From Hymenobacter montanus (lineage in GTDB: Bacteria; Bacteroidota; Bacteroidia; Cytophagales; Hymenobacteraceae): DNA of 64,000 bases. The notes beneath the pieces were generated by a model that did no database searches, was not told the origin of the DNA, and saw only the letters and a list, made by a program, of their open reading frames with translations. The translations under genes were made by a program, and so were the position numbers. Position 1 is the first letter of the stretch; every line of letters starts with the position of its first letter. Where the stretch lies: assembly GCF_014699115.1 (NCBI RefSeq), contig NZ_JACXAD010000005.1, positions 124,001 through 188,000 on the forward strand, in the 5' to 3' direction. Below, piece by piece: positions 26,089-34,702 of this stretch.

Positions 26089-27171
26089 ATGGTTGACCAA
26101 ACCCTTACTGGCTTGCGGACCGGCGTGCTGCACGGCGACGAAGTCCAGGCCCTGTTTCAACACGCCAAGGCCCACTCCTTCGCGCTCCCGGCCGTGAACG
26201 TGACGGGCACCAACACCGTGAACGCCGTGCTGGAAACGGCCAAAGCCGTGAACTCGCCGGTTATGATTCAGTTCTCCAACGGCGGGGCGCAGTTCTTCGC
26301 CGGCAAGTCGGTGAGCAACGACGGCCAGCGGGCCAGCATTGCCGGCGCCATCTCGGGCGCCCACCACGTGCACCTGATGGCCGCGCTCTACGACGTGCCC
26401 GTGGTGCTGCACACCGACCACGCCGCCAAAAAGCTCCTGCCCTGGATCGACGGCCTGCTCGACGCCGGCGAAAAGTACTACCAGCAGCACGGCCAGCCGC
26501 TCTACAGCTCGCACATGCTCGACCTGTCGGAAGAGCCCATCGAGGAGAACATCGAAATCTGCAAGCGCTACCTCGAGCGCATGGCCAAGATCGGCATGAC
26601 GCTCGAAATTGAGCTCGGCGTAACCGGCGGCGAGGAAGATGGCGTCGACAACTCCGACGTGGACAGCTCCAAGCTCTACACCCAACCTTCGGAAGTAGCC
26701 TTTGCCTACAAAGAGCTGAGCGAGGTGAGCCCGCGCTTCACCATCGCGGCGGCCTTCGGCAACGTGCACGGCGTGTACAAACCCGGCAACGTGAAGCTCC
26801 AACCCAAAATCCTGCTCAACTCGCAGCAGTACGTACAGGAGCACTTCGGTACCGGGCCCCAGCCCATCGACTTCGTGTTTCACGGCGGCTCGGGCTCGAG
26901 CCAGGAGGAAATCCGCGAGGCCATCAGCTACGGCGCCATCAAGATGAATATCGACACCGACCTGCAGTGGGCCCTCTGGGAAGGCATCAAGGACTACTAC
27001 GTGAAGAACGAAGGCTTCCTGCAAAGCCAGATTGGCAACCCCACCGGCCCCGACTCCCCCAACAAGAAATACTACGACCCGCGCGTGTGGCTGCGCAAGG
27101 GCGAAGAAACCTTCGTAACCCGCCTCAAGCAGGCATTTGAGGATTTGAACTGCGTTAATCGCCGGTTCTAA
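26089..27171 (+). CDS. fbaA: Fructose-bisphosphate aldolase, class II
   Basis: A 360-residue zinc-dependent aldolase that splits fructose 1,6-bisphosphate into glyceraldehyde 3-phosphate and dihydroxyacetone phosphate. VLHTDHAAKKLLPW contains the catalytic Asp and a zinc His; IEIELGVTGGEEDGVDNSDV, VHGVYKPGNVKL, FVFHGGSGSS and KMNIDTDLQWA give the phosphate and zinc sites. It is the FbaA form of type A (E. coli-like). A TACTTTG-like -7 element lies about 80 bp upstream. It is monocistronic, with a terminator pair after it. Confidence 0.97.
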   Translation: MVDQTLTGLRTGVLHGDEVQALFQHAKAHSFALPAVNVTGTNTVNAVLETAKAVNSPVMIQFSNGGAQFFAGKSVSNDGQRASIAGAISGAHHVHLMAALYDVPVVLHTDHAAKKLLPWIDGLLDAGEKYYQQHGQPLYSSHMLDLSEEPIEENIEICKRYLERMAKIGMTLEIELGVTGGEEDGVDNSDVDSSKLYTQPSEVAFAYKELSEVSPRFTIAAAFGNVHGVYKPGNVKLQPKILLNSQQYVQEHFGTGPQPIDFVFHGGSGSSQEEIREAISYGAIKMNIDTDLQWALWEGIKDYYVKNEGFLQSQIGNPTGPDSPNKKYYDPRVWLRKGEETFVTRLKQAFEDLNCVNRRF

Positions 27172-27172
27172 C

Positions 27173-27335
27173 CTCACCCCCCGGCCCCCTCTCCGCAGGA
27201 GAGGGGGAGCCTGACGATTTTAACGGGTAAAAAAGAGCCCCACAGCTGTAAGGCTGCGAGGCTCTTTTTTTATGGACTATGCTTGCCTGGGTGCCGTGGC
27301 TCCCCCTCTCTTAGGGGGCTGGGGGGTGAGGTTTT
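27173..27335. repeat. Pair of GC-rich palindromic repeats (CTCACCCCC...GGGGGAG family)
   Basis: ACCTCACCCCCCGGCCCCCT followed by CTCCGCAGGAGAGGGGGAGCC (27173-27215), and the inverse form GGCTCCCCCTCTCTTAGGGG with GGGGTGAGG (27297-27335), flank the terminator. The same family occurs at 34532-34574, 34645-34688 and, in reduced form, 62563-62620. All copies lie between genes. Confidence 0.75.
27228..27271. terminator. Bidirectional terminator between fbaA and the stator gene
   Basis: AAAAAAGAGCC at the left and GGCTCTTTTTTT at the right form an 11-bp stem with a loop of about 20 bases, flanked by A- and T-runs, so it can stop the convergent transcripts. Just outside on each side is a copy of the CTCACCCCCGGCCCC/GGAGAGGGGG palindrome family (27173-27215 and 27297-27335). 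Confidence 0.85.
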
Positions 27336-27348
27336 CGGCCGGGGCTCG

Positions 27349-28008
27349 TTACTTTCCAAGCGAGCCGATCTTGGGCTGAATCTGGATGATGAAGCGCTTG
27401 TTCAGTGCTTCCTGGGCCCCCGTATAGCGGCCGGCTCCGCGGAAGCCGCTGCCGGCCGCTATTACTTCCAGGTTGCTGGGGAAGCGCAGGCCGGCTTGCT
27501 CCCAGAGCCGAATCACGGCCAGGGCGCGGCTGTAGCTCAGCTGGCGCACGGCCGGGCCGTCGAGGTTGTGCGGGTCGTTGGCCGGGTAGCGCAGGTCTTT
27601 GGCGGCCCGGCCTTCTACCACGATGAGGTACTGCACGTTGTCCTGATTTCTCAGGGTTTGCATCTGGCGGAGGAGAAAGCGGCCGGCTTGCACGAGCGGC
27701 GCCTGGGCCTCGTAGGGCAGCACGTCGCTCTTGGGGGCGAACGTAACCGGGAACTTCAGCTCGTAGCGCTTGTACGTGGGGTTGTACTCGAAGTAATTGC
27801 TTTCGAGGCGCTTGAGGGCGGCTTTGATTTCGTCGAGCTTGCGTTTTTCCTGCACCTGCACCCGCAGGTCGTAGATGAGCTTGTCGTTGTCGCCCTGCTT
27901 GTCTTTGAAGAGCTTATAGCTGAGCACAAACAGCACCAGCATGGTCAGAAACAAGGCCGTCATGAGGTCCACGTAGCTGGGCCAGAAAAAGTCCCGGCTT
28001 TCTTTCAT
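27349..28008 (-). CDS. MotB/OmpA-like stator protein (ZorB-like)
   Basis: A 219-residue protein. A single N-terminal transmembrane helix with the stator Asp (DFFWPSYVDLMTALFLTMLV, Asp14) is followed by a helical stalk (KDKQGDNDKLIYDLRVQVQE, 37-90) and a peptidoglycan-binding OmpA-like domain: FPVTFAPKSDVLPYEAQAPL, YLIVVEGRAAKDL and LSYSRALAVIRLW, then ALNKRFIIQIQP. These are the features of MotB, TolR-like and ZorB proteins. It is the partner of the MotA/ExbB-like gene 147 bp upstream. The last gene of a cluster with tubulin-like and actin-like proteins, it should anchor the complex to the cell wall and use an ion gradient. Confidence 0.9.
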   Translation of the reverse strand: MKESRDFFWPSYVDLMTALFLTMLVLFVLSYKLFKDKQGDNDKLIYDLRVQVQEKRKLDEIKAALKRLESNYFEYNPTYKRYELKFPVTFAPKSDVLPYEAQAPLVQAGRFLLRQMQTLRNQDNVQYLIVVEGRAAKDLRYPANDPHNLDGPAVRQLSYSRALAVIRLWEQAGLRFPSNLEVIAAGSGFRGAGRYTGAQEALNKRFIIQIQPKIGSLGK

Positions 28009-28155
28009 ATGACAGATTGAAATAAGTGTGACGAATTGCTCAGGTTGAGCCCTTGGCTGACGTGGGCGCTAAAGTCGGCAGGCCCTCTCCTGCCTTCGGC
28101 TTCGCGTAGCAAGCGAGCCGGGCGCTGGAAGTTGGGGCTACCCACCCGAACTACC

Positions 28156-29649
28156 TCACTTCTTGCCCAGAATAGCGCGCTGAAACCAGTTGGGCTGGGT
28201 AACCTTTTCGAGCACGGTATTGGTGCGCTCCACCTGTTCGAGCAAAGAGCGTTGCAGGGCCGCGTCGGCGGCGATGCGTACTTCCAGGCGCTGCAAGGCC
28301 TGGGCAACCAGGCCCGCCTGCCGCTCCTGAAGCGCGTTGAGGTCGCGCTGCTGGGCCGGCAGCTGAGTAAAAGGGTTAAGGTACTCGGTGATTTTCTGGT
28401 AGACGTTGTTGCTATTGAGCTCGCGGAAGTGCCGCTGCCACTGCTCGTGCGCCTCGGTAGCTTCCTGCTGCAGCTCGCGCAGGCGGCCGTCCAACTCCAC
28501 GTCCATGCGGTGTACGCCTTCGCTCACGCCCTGGCGGATTTGAGCCCCGATGTCGGCCAGCAGCTTGCCGTGCTGGCTGAAAAACGCCACCTGCTGCCGC
28601 AGGGCATCATCGTGCTGCTGCAGGTACTGCGGCACACTGGCCAGGCCCTGCTCCAGGGCGGTGAGGCGGTTGAGCAGGGAACCGATGGTCTGCGCCGCCT
28701 CGGTGCTGTGCGTCACGGTGGTATTCAGCGCCTGCTGATAGCCCAGGAACTTCTCGAACGTCTGGGCGCTCTCGTCCACCCGGTCGAACACCTTGACGGT
28801 GGCATTGGCCAGCTCGGAGTAGCCAATTTTCTCCAGCTGCTCCAGGAACCGCTTTTGCACGCTTATGTTCTCCGTAATGCTGGCGATAAGCGGCGTAAAC
28901 TCGTGGATTTTGCTGAAAAAGTCGTTCTGAATCTGGCTGAAGAACTCGGCGTTGAAGCTGTCGAGCACCGACTTTAAGTTGCTCATGCCGGCCTGCATGT
29001 CCGAGTTGAGCTTGGGCAGCAGGGCTTTTTGCAGGAAGGTGTAGTAGGCGTTTTTGTTCCGGTCGCGCTGGGCCCGGGCTTGCTTGAGCAGCTGGTTGCC
29101 CGCCAGCGTAAAAGCCAGCCCGAACAAGCTGCCAATCATGGCGATGAGCACGCCGCCGAGGAAGTGCTGCACGTCGCCGTTGCTGAACGAGGCATCGGTG
29201 TGCGGGTTCTCCGAGACTTCGGCAAACGGGTTCCCGACCAGCGACACCAGCCCGAGAATGGCCCCCGTAAAGGTGCCCAGCAACCCTAAATACAGCGGCG
29301 TGGCAATCTGAGCCTGGATTTCCTCGTCCAGGGCCTCGGCGTGGCGCTCGGAAATATCCTTCAGAATGCTGAAGTCGGCGGCGGCCCCCCGGTTGTTCAG
29401 CAGGTACTCGTTGGTGTCGACGATGATTTGCCCAAACTCCGGGGAGGCGTCGCGGGTGATGAGAGCATCGTACTGAATGGCGAAGTCTTTCTCGGGGTTG
29501 GCGGCCGTAAACGGAATGGGCTGCACCGCCACCGCTCCGGCCACGGGGTACGTAGTGCCCACCCGCTGGGCCAGGTAGCGGTTGCGCCAGAACACGACGG
29601 CCTGCCAGCCCACCAGCGCCAGAATCAACAGGGTTTCAATTAGGAGCAT
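28156..29649 (-). CDS. MotA/ExbB/ZorA-like ion channel with long coiled-coil tail
   Basis: A 497-residue protein. Transmembrane helix 1 is at 3-20 (IETLLILALVGWQAVVFW). A MotA/TolQ/ExbB channel core follows: LYLGLLGTFTGAILGLVSLV (about 120-140) and FLGGVLIAMIGSLFGLAFTL (about 165-185), with the family's LGLLGTFTG motif. From about 200 to 480 it is almost all helix with heptad character, ending FQRAILGKK. A coiled-coil tail of this length is unusual for ExbB or MotA and recalls ZorA of Zorya defence systems, whose tail transmits ion-driven motion into the cytoplasm. The order before a MotB-like gene is conserved with both. Confidence 0.9.
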   Translation of the reverse strand: MLLIETLLILALVGWQAVVFWRNRYLAQRVGTTYPVAGAVAVQPIPFTAANPEKDFAIQYDALITRDASPEFGQIIVDTNEYLLNNRGAAADFSILKDISERHAEALDEEIQAQIATPLYLGLLGTFTGAILGLVSLVGNPFAEVSENPHTDASFSNGDVQHFLGGVLIAMIGSLFGLAFTLAGNQLLKQARAQRDRNKNAYYTFLQKALLPKLNSDMQAGMSNLKSVLDSFNAEFFSQIQNDFFSKIHEFTPLIASITENISVQKRFLEQLEKIGYSELANATVKVFDRVDESAQTFEKFLGYQQALNTTVTHSTEAAQTIGSLLNRLTALEQGLASVPQYLQQHDDALRQQVAFFSQHGKLLADIGAQIRQGVSEGVHRMDVELDGRLRELQQEATEAHEQWQRHFRELNSNNVYQKITEYLNPFTQLPAQQRDLNALQERQAGLVAQALQRLEVRIAADAALQRSLLEQVERTNTVLEKVTQPNWFQRAILGKK

Positions 29650-30115
29650 AACCGCTTCGTCTTAAGAATTGCCAAAATTACGCTGGTGGCAACGACCAGA
29701 CAGAAACGGATAATAGCGCCGGGCGCGGAATGATAATCTTCCGAAATAAAGGAGCCGTGATGCCTGCATGTCGTAGCAGATTGCCCTTGGCATGTTATCA
29801 TTACATAATCGGTCCGCAATCAAGCGGACACCAGATGAGCAGGACCGTACGGGTAGCTCTGACTAGCTGCCCCCAGTTGCGCAGTAACAGCCGCGTAGCG
29901 GCGGCAGGTTGGTAGCATAAATAAGAAAGAAGGGGGAGAGCCGCGTAGCGGTGACAGAACCGCTGAACTATCTTATCTGCCACCATCTGTCACCGCTACG
30001 CGGCTCTGTCCGGGCTAGTGTTGAACGTTCTACCAACCTGCCACCGCTACGCGGCTACTCCACGCCTTGGATTAGCTACAAACGCTAATGCCTGAATGAT
30101 CTATCTAGACCGACG
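29650..30115. repeat. 466-bp gap with nested palindromic repeat element, copy 2 (29889-30056)
   Basis: The plan matches the element at 5182-5385. Outer arms are at 29889-29915 and 30030-30056 (AGCCGCGTAGCGGCGGCAGG to GTTGGTAG, with one mismatch). Inner perfect 20-bp arms at 29938-29957 and 29987-30006 are built on AGCCGCGTAGCGGTGACAG. The word GCCGCGTAGCGG again occurs four times. The element splits the cytoskeletal cluster into a five-gene and a two-gene part. The rest of the gap is featureless. Confidence 0.85.
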
Positions 30116-31129
30116 TTAGCTCAGCTCAATAGTAGCCTTCTCCACCACGTGCCAGGCGTCGTCGCGTTTTTCCAGCTTGCCGGTTGTCAGGTTCCGAATG
30201 GTAGTAAACTGCTCGGTCGGGGGCAGCTCAAAGGAGAAAAATTCCTTCAGCTCCCGCACGCCATTGCCAATGATGCGCGACTGGTCGGCCTGCGGGCTGA
30301 ACGAGAACTGCGCGGTAGTAGCCTCGGCGTGCGGCAGGGTAATGAGCAGAGGCATCTGCGGCAGCGGGTTGGGGCTGAGCTTACGGTGCTCGATGCTAGG
30401 CACGTCCGGGGCCGGCGCGTAATAATGCACTGGGCCCGTGGGGGCGGCATCCGGGGCGGAGTCGGGAGTCTCGGTAGCGGCCGGGGCCGCGGGGGCTCCG
30501 TCGGCGGGAGCGTCAATCAATTCCTGAATCGTAGGCGTCGGCGATGCCGACTCGGTCCATTCTACGGTTTGGCCGGTTTCCAGGGGCTGGTCAGCAGCGG
30601 GAGGCGGCGCGGGGGCCGAAGGAGGGTTCATCGTCGTGGTACGTTGAGGGATGACAGTAGGCGGGTCAGTAGACTGGCCACTCGGGTAATTGCCCTTGGG
30701 CCGGGGCTTCCCACTCGTCCCGGCCGGCTTAGGCGAGGGTTTCGGCAGCGAGCCCGAAGCCGGTTGGCTGCCGGGCCTCGGACGGGGCGCCGACGCAGGG
30801 GCAGGGTTACGCACCACGTTGGCCGGTTTTTGTTGCGGCGGCTCGGGCGGCACGACGACCGGGGGGGCGGGGGCCAGCCGCGACGACCGGGCCCACCAGT
30901 GGGCTCCCAGTACACCCAACGCGACGCCCCCCAGCATGGCCAGCACCCACGACCAATTGGAAGCCGGGGTACCCGGCGCCACGGCGCCGGGCGCGGACCC
31001 AATTGGTGCTTCCTGGGTCGTTGCGGCACCCGTCTGGGCGCACGCGAGCTGCTGGCCGCTGCCATTCAGCAGCAGCAGTAGCAGCAGTGCCCAGCGCCCC
31101 GCCCAGCTAGCTAACCGGCTGGGCATCAT
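30116..31129 (-). CDS. Proline-rich secreted or membrane-anchored protein of the cytoskeletal cluster
   Basis: A 337-residue protein. The N-terminal signal (MMPSRLASWAGRWALLLLLL to QLACAQ) is followed by a transmembrane helix WSWVLAMLGGVALGVLGAHW (about residues 62-82). Then comes a long Pro/Ala/Thr-rich linker (about 90-235) and a folded C-terminus (VHYYAPAPDVPSIEHRKLSP, QFSFSPQADQSRIIG, VRELKEFFSFELPPTEQFTT, WHVVEKATIELS). I do not recognise the C-terminal domain. The start ATG lies 23 bp inside the end of the actin-like gene, so translation is coupled. Two hydrophobic segments would place the linker and C-terminal domain back in the cytoplasm or in the periplasm, depending on cleavage. Confidence 0.75.
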   Translation of the reverse strand: MMPSRLASWAGRWALLLLLLLNGSGQQLACAQTGAATTQEAPIGSAPGAVAPGTPASNWSWVLAMLGGVALGVLGAHWWARSSRLAPAPPVVVPPEPPQQKPANVVRNPAPASAPRPRPGSQPASGSLPKPSPKPAGTSGKPRPKGNYPSGQSTDPPTVIPQRTTTMNPPSAPAPPPAADQPLETGQTVEWTESASPTPTIQELIDAPADGAPAAPAATETPDSAPDAAPTGPVHYYAPAPDVPSIEHRKLSPNPLPQMPLLITLPHAEATTAQFSFSPQADQSRIIGNGVRELKEFFSFELPPTEQFTTIRNLTTGKLEKRDDAWHVVEKATIELS

Positions 31130-34100
31130 AAAGCACCTTGGATAGCTCATACAGGGCGTTTTTAAACGGCAGGAAGAACAGCGTTTCGGGAATGGTATCG
31201 CCGTCGCGCAACACGTCGGCGTACTGCTGCCGGTACAGGTTGAAGGAATCGCCGAGCTGGCGCTCCAGCGCATCCATCACCAGGCCGGGGTCGTTTTTCA
31301 CGCCCAGGTCGGCTTGCAGGCGCTTCATTTCGGGCTCTTCGAGCAGCAGCTTCAGGCAGGCGCGGACATTCGCCAGCACGGCCTGCTTGATTTCGTCGGT
31401 CACGGCGGCGGCGGCGAGGTGGTGTTCGCCCTTGTCGATTTCGGTGCCGGTGCCCACGGGGCGCACCAAGGGGGGGTCCTGCGGAATCTGGCCGGTGGCG
31501 AGCACGCCCCCGTTGGCGGTGGTTTGCTTGGGGTCGTCGGCCAGCTTAATGCGGAAATCGACCGGTACGGTTTGGCCGGTTGCTTTTTCCATGATGAGGC
31601 GGGCCAGCTTCTCCACCGGTTGCAGGTTGGCGCCGGCCGCCAGCAGCCGCACGTAGAGGCTACCACGGCCCGTGAAGCAGAGGTAGCGCGGCAGCTGCTG
31701 GCCGTTGGCTACCACTACCTGGGCCACGTGGTAAATCAGCGCCCCGAAGTGCAGGTAGAACAGCACCCGCAGGTGCTCGGCCCGCAGCAGCCGGTCGCTG
31801 AAGCCCAGCAGCTGGTCGTAGTTGAACAGGAAGCTGGCCACGTCCTCGGAGCCGAAATTGTCGGTCCCCTCCGCCACCAGCACGTACTCGCGGGCGCGGC
31901 GCGCGGCGGGCGAGAGCACCGCATTCTGCACCCCGGCCACGCCGAACCGCACGAGCCCATTGTCTTTGGCGCCCCGCACTTCGGCTCCGCCATCGCCCCA
32001 CAAATCGTTGCCGGCAAAGCGGAACGAGGTGCTGAGCACCGGCTTGCGGTCGGCGTAGAGCAATACGTCGGTCGTGCCACCGCCGATGTCAATAAAGGCC
32101 GCGTTTTCGCCCGGGCCCAGCGTCACGATGTTGCGCCGGGTCAGGTAGTAGTACGGCGCCGTCGACTCGACCATGCACGGCATGGAGTTCGTGGTGTGGA
32201 ACACCTGCTGGAACAGCAGGTCCCACTCGCGCTGGTACAGGTTGCGCTGGTAGGTGGAGAAGCTCAGCGGGGCAAACCAGGTAATTTGAGTGGCCGCCAG
32301 GTGGCCGCCGTTCAGGGCAACTTTGGCGCGGCAGAGCAGCAGCATTTCCTGAAAAAACGCCCGCACGCGGTTACTATTGACCTGGTTCAGGGTATTGTCC
32401 CACTTCAGGTTGGTGCGGTAGTTCGGGCGGCGTTGCTCTTCGGTGATGATGCCAAAAGCCACGTTGATGTTGCCCAGCACGCTCAGCTCCTGGGTGGCGT
32501 AGTTGGCCGATTCGTAGGTGGCCGTCCGGGCCGGGAAGGCGTACGGCGAGCTGTCGGCCCCGATGATGGGCGGCACGAACTCGCGCTCCTGGTACTGCTG
32601 CCAGCGCTTGATTTGCACGAAGTTGGCCGGGTCGTCGTCGATGCCCCGGTACAGGCGCTCGTAGGCGCTGCGGTCGGGCTCGGCGGTGGCCTTTTTCAGC
32701 AGCGCCACCGGCGTATCGGCCAGGCCGAAGCTGAAGGGCTTGGGCTCCTGGCCGGGGCTGTCCTGCATGGCCACGTGGGTGTTCGTGGTGCCGAAGTCGA
32801 TGGCAAAGCGGTATTCCTTGGTGCCCTGCCGTACCTCGGGCCAGCGCGGAATTATCAGCGCCGAGCCCGCGGCCGGTGCGGGGTTCTGCACTTCAAGGTA
32901 ATCGAAATGGGTGCCGCGCACCTCGTAATAGGTGCTGCCTTCGTCCTGGCTGGTTTTCGGGGTGCGCTCGTAGCGCGTGGCCGACTGGCCGGTGCCCGTT
33001 TCGGCCAGCGGGCGGCCATCGACCCAGAAGCGCAGGTCTACCTTCTTCGTCACCATGCTCGGGTCGATGTTGTTGGCATCGACCAGCATGACTTTGTAGA
33101 AGTCGTTGTACTGCGGCGCGTCGACCACTTTCACGAAGGGAAACACCGACAGCGCCACGTTGGTCACGACCAGGCGGCCCACGTTGTTGCCCTGGGGGTT
33201 TGGGTAGTAGGCCCGCTCGTAGTCCACGAAATCGCCGCCGCTCACGGGCACGCGCAGCTTCACCCGCACGCAGGCCGGGTCCAGCTCCACACTCAGGTGC
33301 TCGGCCAGGTCCTGGGGCGTGAAGTAGTCGAAATACGCCGGGCGCAGCGGCAGCAGCGGCCAGTTGCTGGGCCGGAAGCCCGGGGCAATCTTAAGGTAGC
33401 CGCAGTAGAACAGCCTTTCGTCGACTTCGTAGGGCACCGTGAGCAGGGTGTCTTCCAGTAAGTCGCTCACCGTCAGGTACGGGTAAGGCAGCTCCGGGCC
33501 GGGCAGGGTGCGCTCCTTGAGCGGGCGGGCATCAGCCGCGGGCACGACGGCGCTGCTGTCGGCAAACAGGGTATCGTTGAAATAGCGCTTGCCCACGGCC
33601 TTGAGGCCGGGCCGCAGCACAATGGGCAGCGAGCCTCCCACTCCCGGCCGGCTGGGGCGGATGAACAGGTCGGAGCTGCGCACCGTGCCTTCGTCGGAGC
33701 GCACGCGCAGCAGCACGCCCGCGACGTCAATCTGGTTGTTCGACGCATCGGTGAGCACCGGAAAGCTGCTGAGGTTGACCGAACCATCCAGGGCCCATTT
33801 CTGCAGCAGGCCGCGGTCGAGGGTGTCGCGCACCAGCGGGGCCAGGGCCGACAGGGCCGGGTCGCCCACGAACGCTTGGTACACGAAGTCGCGGAAAGCC
33901 GCCTCGCGGTTGGCCAGCCCCACGTACTGATTATCGAAGTAGTAGCCGCCGCCCTGGGGCCGTTGCACGGGCAGCGGGCGCAGGTTGGGCGCGGGGAAGA
34001 ACAGGGTGAGCGGCGAGGTGCCGCCCACGAGTTGGGGCACGCCGTTGGCCCCGGGGAAGTAAATCAGGTGCAGCTCGGTGAGCTTGGCGAAGCGGCCGTC

Positions 34101-34499
34101 GAGGTACAGGCTAAGCACGTCGGCCAGCGGCCGGGTGGCGGGGTTGGCGCGCAGCCGGGCCAGCTCCTCATCCTTGCGCCAGGCTCGGATTTGCAGACGC
34201 TGGGTGGCCTGCTTGCGCTGGTGATAGTTGAAGACCAGCTCCCACACATCCCAGAAATGGCTGACGAGCTGGTGGTAAACCGAGTCCTGGCTGATGCCGC
34301 CCTGCCCCACGAAACGCAGGGCCGTTTCGACCAGGTGCATCCGGGCGAAGGGCGAAGGAATGGACACCGCCACCTTGGCGGCCCGCCCGCCCTGGGGGTC
34401 GCGCAGTCGCTCTACTTCGTGGGGTCCTATTTTGCCAGTGGGGCCCCACCCCTCGTGGGTGCTGGAGCCGGTATCGTGTAGTCGCAGGATTTTAGCCAT
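31107..34499 (-). CDS. Large protein with C-terminal actin/Hsp70-like ATPase
   Basis: A 1130-residue protein. The first 560 residues are an unrecognised mostly beta region (examples: LTLFFPAPNLRPLPV, VPYEVDERLFYCGYLKIAPG, VDLRFWVDGRPLAETG). The ATPase begins with YRFAIDFGTTNTHVAM (phosphate-1 motif, about 562-577). Phosphate-2 is AAFIDIGGGTTDVLLY (about 800-815), and an adenosine-like motif LCFTGRGSLYVRLL is near 943. This places the module in the actin/Hsp70/MreB superfamily. It is much longer than DnaK or MreB and has no substrate-binding Hsp70 domain. ATG 34499 is preferred over the frame's earlier codon because it gives MAKILRLHDTGS. The neighbour encodes a tubulin-like GTPase, a rare pairing. 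Confidence 0.88.
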   Translation of the reverse strand: MAKILRLHDTGSSTHEGWGPTGKIGPHEVERLRDPQGGRAAKVAVSIPSPFARMHLVETALRFVGQGGISQDSVYHQLVSHFWDVWELVFNYHQRKQATQRLQIRAWRKDEELARLRANPATRPLADVLSLYLDGRFAKLTELHLIYFPGANGVPQLVGGTSPLTLFFPAPNLRPLPVQRPQGGGYYFDNQYVGLANREAAFRDFVYQAFVGDPALSALAPLVRDTLDRGLLQKWALDGSVNLSSFPVLTDASNNQIDVAGVLLRVRSDEGTVRSSDLFIRPSRPGVGGSLPIVLRPGLKAVGKRYFNDTLFADSSAVVPAADARPLKERTLPGPELPYPYLTVSDLLEDTLLTVPYEVDERLFYCGYLKIAPGFRPSNWPLLPLRPAYFDYFTPQDLAEHLSVELDPACVRVKLRVPVSGGDFVDYERAYYPNPQGNNVGRLVVTNVALSVFPFVKVVDAPQYNDFYKVMLVDANNIDPSMVTKKVDLRFWVDGRPLAETGTGQSATRYERTPKTSQDEGSTYYEVRGTHFDYLEVQNPAPAAGSALIIPRWPEVRQGTKEYRFAIDFGTTNTHVAMQDSPGQEPKPFSFGLADTPVALLKKATAEPDRSAYERLYRGIDDDPANFVQIKRWQQYQEREFVPPIIGADSSPYAFPARTATYESANYATQELSVLGNINVAFGIITEEQRRPNYRTNLKWDNTLNQVNSNRVRAFFQEMLLLCRAKVALNGGHLAATQITWFAPLSFSTYQRNLYQREWDLLFQQVFHTTNSMPCMVESTAPYYYLTRRNIVTLGPGENAAFIDIGGGTTDVLLYADRKPVLSTSFRFAGNDLWGDGGAEVRGAKDNGLVRFGVAGVQNAVLSPAARRAREYVLVAEGTDNFGSEDVASFLFNYDQLLGFSDRLLRAEHLRVLFYLHFGALIYHVAQVVVANGQQLPRYLCFTGRGSLYVRLLAAGANLQPVEKLARLIMEKATGQTVPVDFRIKLADDPKQTTANGGVLATGQIPQDPPLVRPVGTGTEIDKGEHHLAAAAVTDEIKQAVLANVRACLKLLLEEPEMKRLQADLGVKNDPGLVMDALERQLGDSFNLYRQQYADVLRDGDTIPETLFFLPFKNALYELSKVLYDAQPVS

Positions 34500-34702
34500 A
34501 ATTTGGTATTGAAAGAGGCGCGGCCGGGACCTCACCCCCGGCCCCTCTCCTCAGGAGAGGGGAGCCTGACGATTGAATTAAAAAATTAAAATGTTAGAAG
34601 TATTAGAAGTGCGAACCCGGCTACCGGTTGAGCCTTATTTTTATCACCCCCGGCCCCTCTCCCGTGGAGAGGGGCCGGGGGTGAGGTTCCCCGCCGCGCC
34701 GC
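34500..34702. repeat. Gap with two palindromes of the CTCACCCCCGGCCCC family
   Basis: One copy at 34532-34574 is followed by the same GCCTGACGATT word seen after the fbaA-side copy. A second, more symmetrical one at 34645-34688 has 20-bp arms (CACCCCCGGCCCCTCTCC and GGAGAGGGGCCGGGGGTG). The two are separated by an AT-rich 60-bp stretch and lie between the tubulin-like and actin-like genes. Confidence 0.8.

Noticed and set aside
27349-29649. A true Zorya defence system
   Set aside because: The stator pair resembles ZorAB, but no ZorC, ZorD (helicase-nuclease) or ZorE gene is present; neighbours are tubulin-like and actin-like proteins instead.
31314-33461. A 715-codon open frame on the plus strand
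   Set aside because: It is antisense to the actin-like gene in GC-rich DNA; the peptide is rich in Gly/Ala/Val/His with no domain, as typical for shadow frames.
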